NCBI GenBank assembly: GCA_037953745.1 | Contig: JBAKBP010001417.1 | Coordinates: 1-64,000 of the forward strand | Reading direction: 5' to 3' | Length of the DNA stretch: 64,000 nt | DNA from: Lithodes maja | Lineage: Eukaryota; Arthropoda; Malacostraca; Decapoda; Lithodidae | Shown here: positions 40,920 to 50,078 of the stretch, piece after piece | How positions within the stretch are numbered: the stretch's first letter is position 1 | Layout: every line of letters starts with the position of its first letter | Notes under the pieces: generated by a model | Told to the model about the DNA's origin: nothing | Database searches by the model: none | Seen by the model: only the letters and a program-made list of their open reading frames with translations | Position numbers and translations under genes: made by a program

Positions 40920-41400
40920 ATTAGATGGCCAAAGTATAATAAACACCTGTGATAACGAATAATCAGTGCCTAATATAACAATAACCTACCTCAATTACTA
41001 ATAAAATGTACCGTATCAAGTGAAAATGAGCATTATCAGTGACAGTGACACTCTCTCAAGCATATTTACCAAAGTGAAAGTGACACACGAACTAATATTA
41101 GATGGCCAAAGTATAATAAACACCTGTGATAACGAATAATCAGTGCCTAATATAACAATAACCTACCTCAATTACTAATAAAATGTACCGTATCAAGTGA
41201 AAATGAGCATTATCAGTGACAGTGACACTCTCTCAAGCATATTTACCAAAGTGAAAGTGACACACGAACTAATATTAGATGGCCAAAGTATAATAAACAC
41301 CTGTGATAACGAATAATCAGTGCCTAATACAACAATAACCTACCTCAATTACTCATAAAAAATACGGTATCGAGTGAAAATGGGAAATATTAGTGACAAT
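40920..41400 (+). repeat. Tandem repeat, 177-bp period, in piggyBac 3' region
   Basis: About 2.7 units; the phrase CACCTGTGATAACGAATAAT recurs at about 40945, 41121 and 41298. The sister element has the same array, inverted, at 44950-45375. The deleted copy (9781-11789) has a single unit. Confidence 0.88.
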
Positions 41401-42304
41401 GATAGCCTAATACACATATTTTATATAATTGGACTCCAAATAACTATAATAACATCACTATCAATACATAAAATCGCCTCCGGGAGGTAAAAAGTTTGGC
41501 GCGACGAGCCGGGGCCTGGGCCAAGGCGACGCATCCGAACGCGGGATGATTTTCACGCATAAAAATCACTCCACTTCCCGCGCTCACCATTATGCAATCA
41601 CTTGGGCTAGAGACCTCTACTCAACGGCATTCTACACATGAAGGTTTGTGCAACATTTTTCTGTTTTTTTTATAACTTTGTGTAATGTATTTCAGGAGTA
41701 ACATGTGAATCAACATGGACCAAAATTCCTGAAAACCCCCGGTCACAGAGTACAGTTACGATATTCCCTAGCCGGGGTTGGAGGGTTAAAGAGCGGCACA
41801 CCACATAAGTCGAGTTGAAAAAACTGGCAAAAAACGGGTGAAAAAAGGGTGGAAATCGAGTGAAAATGGGTGGGATAGTAATGATCCATACGTCCGACAT
41901 CTGTGGCCTCCCGGCCCACACTAACTCCAGTTCCCCCACCGCGCGGGAGGATGACAGTGTAACCAATAGTTCGCTAAAAGTGAGCAATGTAGCAAAATCA
42001 GCTAAACTTCCATCTTCGAGGTAACACTGTCAGTGCTCCACGAGTGCTACGTAGCTGTATGTTGCGTCATTGTGTAGCGATTTCCACCTAGTTTTCGGCG
42101 CAATACAGTTCCTTTCATACTGATGGTTGATATAGCAGTCAGAATGGCCTGAAAAGGCCCAAAACGGCCACAGAGGGCCCGCTAGACAAGGGTTAATAGC
42201 ATTAATACTTATCCATATGTGCCTATTATGGGTTGATTATAAAGGTATTAACCTGAAACAACAATAAAACAAGTGAAAACAGCGTTTGGATGGTCAAAAT
42301 CAGA

Positions 42305-43432
42305 GATTTTTTTTCTTTTTTTCTTTTTTTTTAAGAGACAATGAACGGAGGAAGGAAAAACACAGATAAAACAAAAAGGTCCATGTGCCTAAAGGCATCC
42401 TCCATTCATAAAATGTTTGTAACAACTGGATTTAAACATTTGTAGATTGTAAGTTTGTGGAAAGCAATTCGAGGGAAGTGAATTCCAAAGAGTAGTAGCT
42501 CTGGGGATAAATGAATTCTGATAAGCAGAAGTTCTGCATTGTGGAGGAGAAAGTGTAAATTCATGGGCGCTCTCAGCTGCCCTAGTTCTACGGGGAAAGA
42601 TGTGGAGAGGCGGCACAATTGAAGCAAGTTCCTCGGAACAATTGCTGTGAAAATATCTGTAGAATAATGCAAGGGATGCAACATTTCTTCGTATGGATAA
42701 TGTAGGAAGGTCCTGTGTGATTGCAGGGTTATTGATTAATCCAATAGCTTTATTTTGAATTTTGTCCAACTGCCTCAATGCAACCACTCCACTTCCACCC
42801 CACAGAGGTGAACAGTAATCCATCTGAGAACACACATGACTTTTATATATCACGGCCAACTGCTCGTCAGTGAAGAATTCTCGAACTCTGTACAGGAGTC
42901 CCAGTTTTTTAGAGGCATTCTTAGCAATGCTTCTAACATAATGTGTCCAGCTCAAGTTAGTAGTTAATGTTACACCGAGAATGTCAATACTAGGGGAAGT
43001 GGGAATATTTACATCATTAAAAAATATATGGGAGTCAGTGAGATTCTGTCGGTTAGAAAATTGAATGTATTTGGTTTTCTGTGCATTAAAGGAAACTAGA
43101 TTCTTTTGTCCCCATCCATTAATTCTAGAAAGGTCCTGGTTCAGAGAAATTGCAGTGTTTATTTTTGAATTTATAAGATCGGGTTGGGTGAAAGAATTGG
43201 TAAATGTGAAGGAACTGTGGAGTGTTGAGTCATCTGCGTAGGAATGTATTGGATTATGAGTGGTAGATATGAGATCATTGATATGAATGAGGAACAGAAT
43301 TGGGGCCAAAACTGATCCCTGGGGAACACCAGCATTTATTGAGTGAAATTGAGAATAAAGGCCATCTACCATTACACATATTTTTCTGTTATGAAGATAA
43401 GAAGAAATTAGTGGAACTAATGATGCAAGGCC
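42305..43432 (-). pseudogene. LINE RT and C-terminus, 5'-truncated (Jockey/CR1 superfamily)
   Basis: The minus strand encodes an RT fragment from ISSYLHNRKICVMVDG, with NAGVPQGSVLAPILF and SYADDSTLH (YADD). The C-terminus reads KLGLLYRVREFF, MDYCSPLWGG, DKIQNKAIGLINN and WNSLPSNCFPQTYN, to a stop at 42389. T-rich sequence at 42307-42332 is the poly-A end. The coding part is open but lacks endonuclease and RT start, so it is inactive. It interrupts TTAA element B. Further upstream the frame reads into element B sequence, so the apparent longer ORF is a fusion artefact. Confidence 0.85.
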
Positions 43433-43850
43433 GCGAGTTGTATAATGTATGGGTGAGGCAAGCTGCTTTCCCGCCAACTTCCCCCAAGGCCACTGAGACA
43501 CAGTCGATCGATACTCTCTCTCTCTCTCTTGCATTCGCTTGCTATCAGTGATGACCACACCCTGTAACCGGATTTCTAATGTTAGCACGAAAATATACCT
43601 CAGAATAAGGGAATAACATGGAAAATAGGTGATAACTGAAGGAGAGGAGGAAAGTGGGGAAGGAGGGGAGGTAGAGGACTGAGATTTTGCATGGCCCAGG
43701 GGCCAAAAAAAAAATAAAAAAAATAAAAAATAATAAAAAAAATAATAATTCGATGTCAAAAGTTGATTTTTTTTTTTCTCTGACTCTTAAGAGTCTCCCC
43801 GCAGTCCGCCGGGGGAACTCTTAAGAGTCTCCCCGCAGTTCCCGGGTTAA

Positions 43851-44128
43851 TGGGTAATACATACCACGTACTGAGTACTATGAATCCTCTGTAGCTGGCA
43901 TGCAAGGGCTAGTTTAGTATCCCACGTACTGAGTACTATGAATCCGCTGTTGCTGGCATGCAAGGGCTAGTTTAGTATCCCACGTACAGTACTGGGTACT
44001 ATCAATCCGATGTTGCTGGCATGCAAGGGCTAGTTTAGTATCCCACGTACTGTACTGGGTCTAGGTTAGGTTAGGTTAATATAGTAGGTCTCAGAAACAA
44101 GATTCGTAATTGCGGTAGTATTTACAGA
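43851..44128 (+). repeat. Tandem repeat, about 60-bp units
   Basis: Three to four units containing TGGCATGCAAGGGCTAGTTT and ATCCCACGTACTG. It ends with GGTTAGGTTAGGTTAAT and CAAGATTCGTAATTGCGGTA. The last part matches the interior of element J near 33857-33975. Confidence 0.8.
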
Positions 44129-44507
44129 TACGCCCGAATACTAAATGGGCGGCCTTTCGATTCTCAAAATCTGATCCAAGTTTTGCCAAAAAATTGGCTC
44201 CGGTTTTCCAAAATTATGCTTTTTGCGGTTTGCAATTTAGGGAAACATGAGCCAAAATTCTAAATTAGGTTACTTTAATTTGTTTACTCTTAAAACTCAC
44301 AAAATCCGAGCCAAGTTTTGCCAAAACTTGGCTCGGGTTTTCCAAAATTCGGGTTTTATGGCTTTGCAATTTCGGGAAACCTGAGCCAAATTTCTAAATG
44401 AGGTTATTGTCATTTTTTGTGTCTACAAACTCGGAAAATCCGAGCCAGCTTTGGCCAAAACTTGGCTCGGGTTTTCGAAATATTGGGTTTTAGGCATTTG
44501 AAATACC
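44129..44507 (+). repeat. Tandem repeat, 134-bp period, each unit with a palindrome
   Basis: Three units begin near 44171, 44306 and 44440. The middle unit has a 31-bp palindrome (44306-44336) with 15-bp arms CCGAGCCAAGTTTTG and a single central base. The others are slightly diverged. Non-coding. Confidence 0.85.
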
Positions 44508-44949
44508 TTAACCCTCCGACCCCGGCTAGGGAATATCGTAACTGTACTCTGTGTCCGGGGGTTTTCAGGAATTTTGGTACAAGTTGACTCACATGTTACT
44601 CCTGAAATACATTACACAAAGTTATAAAAAAAACAGAAAAATGTAGCACAAACCTTCATGTGTAGAATGCCGTTGAGTAGAGGTCTCTAGCCCAAGTGAT
44701 TGCATAATGGTGAGCGCGGGAAGTGGAGTGATTTTTATGCGTGAAAATCATCCCGCGTTCGGATGCGTCGCCTCGGCCCAGGCCGCGGCTCGTCGCGCCA
44801 AACTTTTTACCTCCCGGAGGCGATTTTATGTATTGATAGTGATGTTATTATAGTTATTTGGAGTCCAATTATATAAAATATGTGTATTAGGCTATCATTG
44901 TCACTAATATTTCACATTTTCACTCGATACCGTAGTTTTTATGAGTAAT

Positions 44950-45375
44950 TGAGGTAGGTTATTGTTATATTAGGCACTGATTATTCGTTATCACAGGTGT
45001 TTATTATACTTTGGCCATCAAATCTTAGGTCTTGTGTCACTTTCACTTTGACAAATATGCTTGAGAGAGTGTCACTTTCACTGATAATGCTAATTTTCAC
45101 TTGATACGGTACATTTTATTAGTAATTGAGGTAGGTTATTGTTATATTAGGCACTGATTATTCGTTATCACAGGTGTTTATTATACTTTGGCCATCTAAT
45201 ATTAGTTCGTGTGTCACTTTCACTTTGGTAAATATGCTTGAGAGAGTGTCACTTTCACTGATAATGCTCATTTTCACTTGATACGGTACATTTTATTAGT
45301 AATTGAGGTAGGTTATTGTTATATTAGGCACTGATTATTCGTTATCACAGGTGTTTATTATACTTTGGCCATCTA
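44950..45375 (-). repeat. Tandem repeat, about 177-bp period, in intact piggyBac
   Basis: GATTATTCGTTATCACAGGT recurs near 44980, 45158 and 45335. It is the same array as at 40920-41400. It lies between the stop codon and the 3' terminus. Confidence 0.85.
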
Positions 45376-45586
45376 ATATTATGTCATGTGTCACTTTCAC
45401 TTAGTTATATGCTTTGTAAACGTTTTATATACAATTTATTGTGTCTTTTTTCACTTATTTATATATGTTTTCATAATACATGACATTTTTATCACAATAC
45501 ACCTGTACATTGTTTTATTTCCACTTGTTGCCTATATACAGTACATACATATTGTCAGTCTTTGGTACTTTCACTATGATTATTAG

Positions 45587-48538
45587 TTAGTACTGCTGCT
45601 TGCTGTGGTATTCAGCAAAGCACGGTATAGCACATAGTGACAGCAGGCACTCCACACACTGCATGGTGGTCTTTTTCTGCTTCCTCGGCCTCACCTGGCT
45701 GTTCCAGCAGACATGGCACCGCCTTCTGCTAATGGTGACTCCATCTCGTTCCAGAGGCAGGTAACCGAGCTTGTGCACACTTACAAACTGTGCACCCTGC
45801 ATGCGGTCCTGAACGGGGCGCCCAGGTTGTGCCACTGCCCTCTGTGGCATAGCATACCTGTCCAGGAGCTCCACCAACACCTGTTTTTGGAACCTCCGCA
45901 GGCTACTGAACTTCCTGGGTGTGCGCGGATTCCGAAGCCTGTAGATATTATAGGCATTCAGCATTGACATGTCCACCATGTGCAGAAAGAACTTTTTGTA
46001 CCATCTGCACGAGGTACGCAGACAGTCGATGAAGCCTATCTGCATGTCGGACTTGTCCACCAGCCTCATATTTATGTTGTAGTCCAGGACAGCATCGGGC
46101 TTGGTCACCCTGACTTTGGTGCGGCGATCCACCTTGCCAGTCTCAACCATTTCCCCCTTGTGGACGGTGCTCAGGAGGTTGACCTTCCGCTGGTCGTGCC
46201 AGTGGATAGCCAGAATGGGTCCCGACTTCTTCTTGAAGACATCGCCTTTCTTTGTTTTAGGAGGGAAACTTGGCATGCCCTTCCTTTTTGCTCTAACTGT
46301 GCCTACAGTCCCCGTCTGGCGCTCATGGAGGTACTTTGAGAGAGTGGGGGACGTGTAGTAGTTGTCCGTGTAGAGGACGTGATTCTTTTCGAAGTACCGG
46401 TTCATCATGGCTTGAACCACTGCTCCGCCAAAGCCAATGAGGGGGTCTATTGCCACGTCCCCTTCCTTCCCGCTGTAGACCAGGAAGTCCAGGACATAGC
46501 CAGTTTTGCAATCGCACAGCACAAAGAACTTTATACCAAAGCGATGTCTCTTTGAGGGGATGTACTGCCTGAAGCTCAGCTTTCCCCGGAACAGCACAAG
46601 AGACTCGTCAATACAGACGTTGCAGAAGGGCATGAAGTAGGACGTGAAACGTTCTCTCATCATCTCGTACAACGTCCTAATTTTCCACAGTTTGTCAGGG
46701 AGATGCATGTCGGTGTTGGTGACAAGATGGAGCGCTCCGAGGATGTCGAGGTACCGGTCCCGAGAGATGTATTTCCCGAAGGCAGGGGTGGATATTAGAT
46801 CTTTGGTGATCCAATAGTCAGCCAACCTGTGCTTCTTCACATGAGGCATTAGCATGGTGATTGCCAGGAACACCATGAACTCGGGATGAGTCACTGGGGT
46901 CCACCGCTTCATGTGGCCCTTGGTCACCTTGCCAAAAAAGTTAACCTGGATTTGGTAATGCTTATTTGTCTCTTTTATGACAAAGTCAGTAACCTCCTTA
47001 TCAAAAAAAGCCTCAAAAAGCTCATGTGGTCGAGCATTGGGGCCTGCAGGAAAACTTGGGGTAACTCCTGGAGCATCCTGTACCTCATCAAAAGGGGTTA
47101 CATCAGGGTCAATGACTTCATCAGCAGCCACATCCTGCCAGTTGAAAACATAAAATCCGTCCTTCTGGCGACGCTGACGAGGAGCTACAGCGGGGGCAGC
47201 ACGCCCACGAACTTTGGCGGCGCGAACCCTAGGGCGGCCAGGAGCGCGACGGCGCCCAGGCCCAGCCCGGCGGCCAGCCAGGCGGCCAGGGCGGCCAGGA
47301 GCACGACGGCCCTGGGCAAAGCGTCTGGGTTGAGGGTCGTCGATGTCCATAAATTCGTCATCGTCGTTGTCGTCAGAGCCGTCATCTTGCCCTGACGGTG
47401 GACCCAGGTAATCATGGCCAGAGTCGTCTGTGAGGTGCCCTTCATCTTCAGAGCCCCCCTCATACTCTTGCGGGGAACGAATGATGCGTGGGCGGCGTGT
47501 AGGTCGGCGAGGTGGGGAAGGAGTGGGAGGTGAGGCTCTGTCATCTTCATACAGAGGTTCGGGGCTCCTTGGCCTACGACGAGTCTTAGACAGCACTGGT
47601 TCAGTGTCTGTAGGTGCAGGTATGGATGCGAGGTCAAACACATCATCAGGAACCTCTGTTGTAGGCTGGAGAGGTGGGGTGGACCCTGGGGAAACTTGCG
47701 GGGGCGTATGGCTGGGAGCGGCAGGGGTGGAAGCCGCAGGGGTGGAAGCCGCGGGAGCCTCGAACAAAGAGCGCCTACTTGTAGCTCCTTTTTTGACATA
47801 TTTTCTCCCTTTTCCCTTTTCTTTAGTAGTATGTCTCCTCTCGGGGGAAATAGGGGGTAAATAGGACGAAAGTGGGGGTTCCTCAACCCTAGGCAGTGCT
47901 GGTGGTGGTGGGGAAGAATGGCGGGAGCCTGGGGCAACTTGGGTGGCGTGGGTAGATAAGGAAGACAATGGCGGGTCAACCTCGGCCTCACGCGCAGCCT
48001 CACTGGCACCCTCACGCACTGCTCCCTCACCAACTTTTAGGGCCTCTTTCCTGGCTGCCGCGGCCGCCTTCTTGAGAACTTGTTTCTTATAGAAACGTAT
48101 CTTGAATGGGGATTTAGCTGGCGAAGGGCTAGGTGTCGTGTCACTCAACCTAAACTTGGCAGTCGACCTAGTGCTGTCCCATTCGCTCACTCTCACTAGA
48201 CTCTCATCACCTTGCACAACTATGTCACGTTCAGTACTATCATCACTTTCATCGTCATGCTCAAATCCAAGAAAAAGCGCGTCTCTTTCACGGATTTCTT
48301 CTATATCGTCAAAATCTTCACTATAGTGAGACTCGTAAGACTCGGAGCTATCACTGCCCAAGTCATCACCACTTTTTTTGCCTTCACCACGTTCATAACT
48401 CCTCAAAGCTATTTCAATACCTCCGGGAGTCAACGCATCTTGTGCGTGCATTTGCGTTAGGGCGCGACGAACATGGGCAGGCGTCGAAGGGAGTGTGGAA
48501 TCGGACACAAGGGAATCACTTTTTGGGCTAGTATCCAT
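45587..48538 (-). CDS. piggyBac transposase, intact (about 983 aa)
   Basis: The start is taken at MDTSPKSDS, shared by all three copies; the frame stays open upstream with further ATGs at 48568 and 48622. Order: acidic Ser/Asp/Glu-rich N-terminus with a Lys/Ala-rich helix-like stretch; Pro/Ser-rich region; basic G-R-P block resembling repeated AT-hooks; DDE_Tnp_1_7 domain; cysteine-rich zinc-binding C-terminus (CHVCW, QCVEC, CAIPCF..H). Catalytic aspartates lie in CIDESLVLFRG, YTDNYYTSPTL and, third, NMRLVDKSD. It cuts and pastes its element at TTAA. It is much longer than the roughly 600 aa of the classical piggyBac enzyme, the extra being the N-terminal half. Domain content suggests function; expression is unknown. 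Confidence 0.93.
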   Translation of the reverse strand: MDTSPKSDSLVSDSTLPSTPAHVRRALTQMHAQDALTPGGIEIALRSYERGEGKKSGDDLGSDSSESYESHYSEDFDDIEEIRERDALFLGFEHDDESDDSTERDIVVQGDESLVRVSEWDSTRSTAKFRLSDTTPSPSPAKSPFKIRFYKKQVLKKAAAAARKEALKVGEGAVREGASEAAREAEVDPPLSSLSTHATQVAPGSRHSSPPPPALPRVEEPPLSSYLPPISPERRHTTKEKGKGRKYVKKGATSRRSLFEAPAASTPAASTPAAPSHTPPQVSPGSTPPLQPTTEVPDDVFDLASIPAPTDTEPVLSKTRRRPRSPEPLYEDDRASPPTPSPPRRPTRRPRIIRSPQEYEGGSEDEGHLTDDSGHDYLGPPSGQDDGSDDNDDDEFMDIDDPQPRRFAQGRRAPGRPGRLAGRRAGPGRRRAPGRPRVRAAKVRGRAAPAVAPRQRRQKDGFYVFNWQDVAADEVIDPDVTPFDEVQDAPGVTPSFPAGPNARPHELFEAFFDKEVTDFVIKETNKHYQIQVNFFGKVTKGHMKRWTPVTHPEFMVFLAITMLMPHVKKHRLADYWITKDLISTPAFGKYISRDRYLDILGALHLVTNTDMHLPDKLWKIRTLYEMMRERFTSYFMPFCNVCIDESLVLFRGKLSFRQYIPSKRHRFGIKFFVLCDCKTGYVLDFLVYSGKEGDVAIDPLIGFGGAVVQAMMNRYFEKNHVLYTDNYYTSPTLSKYLHERQTGTVGTVRAKRKGMPSFPPKTKKGDVFKKKSGPILAIHWHDQRKVNLLSTVHKGEMVETGKVDRRTKVRVTKPDAVLDYNINMRLVDKSDMQIGFIDCLRTSCRWYKKFFLHMVDMSMLNAYNIYRLRNPRTPRKFSSLRRFQKQVLVELLDRYAMPQRAVAQPGRPVQDRMQGAQFVSVHKLGYLPLERDGVTISRRRCHVCWNSQVRPRKQKKTTMQCVECLLSLCAIPCFAEYHSKQQY

Positions 48539-49496
48539 GTTGGCGGCAGGGTAGAGACTGGCGTACATGCTGTCTGGTAGCGACGCCTGGTGACCACGGA
48601 GCAAAATTTTTACGCGCGCCATTCGAAAAGCACTCACGCAAGCAATGGTACAGTGTTGTACCACCCGGGTTCCTCGGGCCAAACCAAAATGGTACAGTGT
48701 TGTACCACCCGGGTTCGAAGGGTTAAGGTAGTAGATGATTGGATGCAAATTCTAGAAGATGGTGTTGTAATAGACGTGGTATATTGCGATTTTATGAAGG
48801 CCTTCGATAAGGTCCCACATAAAAGGTTAATAGAGATAGTTAGAAGCTATAATATAGGGGAGAAATATGTGAAATGGATAGAAGCCTTCCTGAAAGATCG
48901 GAGACAGAGGGTACTGGTGAATGGAATAGGCTCGGGGTGGAGGGAAATTACAAGTGGGGTACCTCAGGGATCTGTGTTGGGACCACTGCTGTTCGTTATA
49001 TTTATCAACGACTTACCTGAAGTTATAACTAATGGAAGTGAGGTATACCTGTATGCGGATGACACAAAGCTGTATAGAAGAGTGAGGAGTAAGGAAGATG
49101 TGGGTTTGCTTCAAGGAGATGTGGAGGGCACGAACGGATGGTCTGAGCATTGGTTAATGCCTTTTCATCCAAAAAAAATGCAAGTACAGTAAACTTCCGT
49201 TAATCCGAAGGGCAGCGGACCGGCCCTCGTTCGGATTAGTGGTTTTTTCGGATTATCGGACGTTACCCCCCCCCCCACCCGACTTTTTTTTGAAGACCCA
49301 AACCAAGACACAAACGCATGATAATAATGATAATAATGACTAATCATGACTTTAACTCACCTTATATGAAGAGAAGAGATGTGTAGCATTGAAGATAAGC
49401 CCCCAGCACCAGCCCCAACCCAGCCCCCAACCAGCCACTAGCCCCCTAGCCCCATATTAGTAACTTATAATCACTGCTCTGCACTGTAAGTGTACT

Positions 49497-49984
49497 TTAA
49501 CCCTCCAGCCCCGGTTATGTATTATATATATATTCCTCGAAACCCGGGTGTTTTGGCCGAAAAACGTCTAGGCTAGGCTACCGTATATTCGTTAATCAGA
49601 CTGCTTCCCGCATTCCCGCGCATCCCCAAGCGTAGCTGTGTTATTTACCTGTAAAATGGCATTAAGTAGAGCTCTCTAAGTCAACTGGGTGAGCTGTGAT
49701 GATGATTTCATTGGAGATAACTTTATGGCCAAACCAGCCACTTTACACCACTTTTCGATACTGAACAACAACATACAGGCACACAAGAACAAGCGACGCT
49801 CTCCTTCTTGTGGCCGGAGATGCGGAGCGTCGGTCCAGCCGGCTGTTGTTTACATGCGTCGGACCGACGCCTCGCACAGCAAGCTCACAGGCTGTGACGT
49901 CGTGGGTGCATATGAGGCCTTCCGGGTACCTGTTACATACTTTTTTATGGGCGTACATGAGGGCATCCGGGAAGGAAGGGTTAA
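49497..49984. mobile_element. TTAA element family E, copy 3
   Basis: TTAA at 49497-49500 and 49981-49984; ends TTAACCCTCCAGCCCCGG and, inverted, TTAACCCTTCCTTCCCGG. It is an inverted relative of 17554-18038. It sits inside the Tigger element downstream of the transposase. No ORF. Confidence 0.88.
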
Positions 49985-50078
49985 TGTAAAATGAACTTAA
50001 AAAGACTTATTTTTTTTTGTATTTTGCTGGTTTTATATTTTTTTTGGGGTCCTTAAATCTACTACACTTCACTGATTA

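Larger units (their letters stand above)
37586..41789 (+). mobile_element. piggyBac element, 4.2 kb, frameshifted copy
   Basis: TTAA borders; ends TTAACCCTTCGACCCCGGG and, inverted, TTAACCCTCCAACCCCGG. Subterminal GGTGGTACA..TGTACCAT repeats occur twice near the left end. It carries the transposase pseudogene and, downstream, a 177-bp tandem array at 40920-41400. Confidence 0.93.
37579..42196. mobile_element. TTAA element C hosting a piggyBac
   Basis: Outer TTAAs at 37579-37582 and 42193-42196. After removing the inner piggyBac, ends are TTAACCCTTAAAGAGCGG and, inverted, TTAACCCTTGTCTAGCGG. Own sequence is about 420 bp, with no ORF. The piggyBac went into the TTAA 8 bp inside the left end. 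Confidence 0.75.
37486..43850. mobile_element. TTAA element family B, copy 2, split by nested insertions
   Basis: TTAA at 37486-37489 and 43847-43850; sequence at 37486-37582, 42193-42304 and 43433-43850 is colinear with 4111-4702. An insertion at its internal TTAA (37579-42196) and a LINE (42305-43432) expand 0.6 kb to 6.4 kb. Near the right end the phrase CTCTTAAGAGTCTCCCCGCA is duplicated. Confidence 0.85.
44508..48726 (-). mobile_element. piggyBac element, 4.2 kb, intact ORF
   Basis: TTAA at 44508-44511 and 48723-48726; ends TTAACCCTCCGACCCCGG and, inverted, TTAACCCTTCGAACCCGG. Two direct copies of ATGGTACAGTGTTGTACCAC lie inside the 5' end. Both ends and the coding region are intact, so it is potentially mobile. 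Confidence 0.93.

Noticed and set aside
43434..43759. N-terminal extension of the LINE ORF at 42389-43759
   Set aside because: This part matches the non-coding TTAA element B copy at 4111-4702. The joined frame is an insertion artefact.
44171..44470. Palindromic repeats spaced at 134 bp as a CRISPR array
   Set aside because: The whole 134-bp unit is repeated, including the would-be spacers, so it is a tandem repeat.
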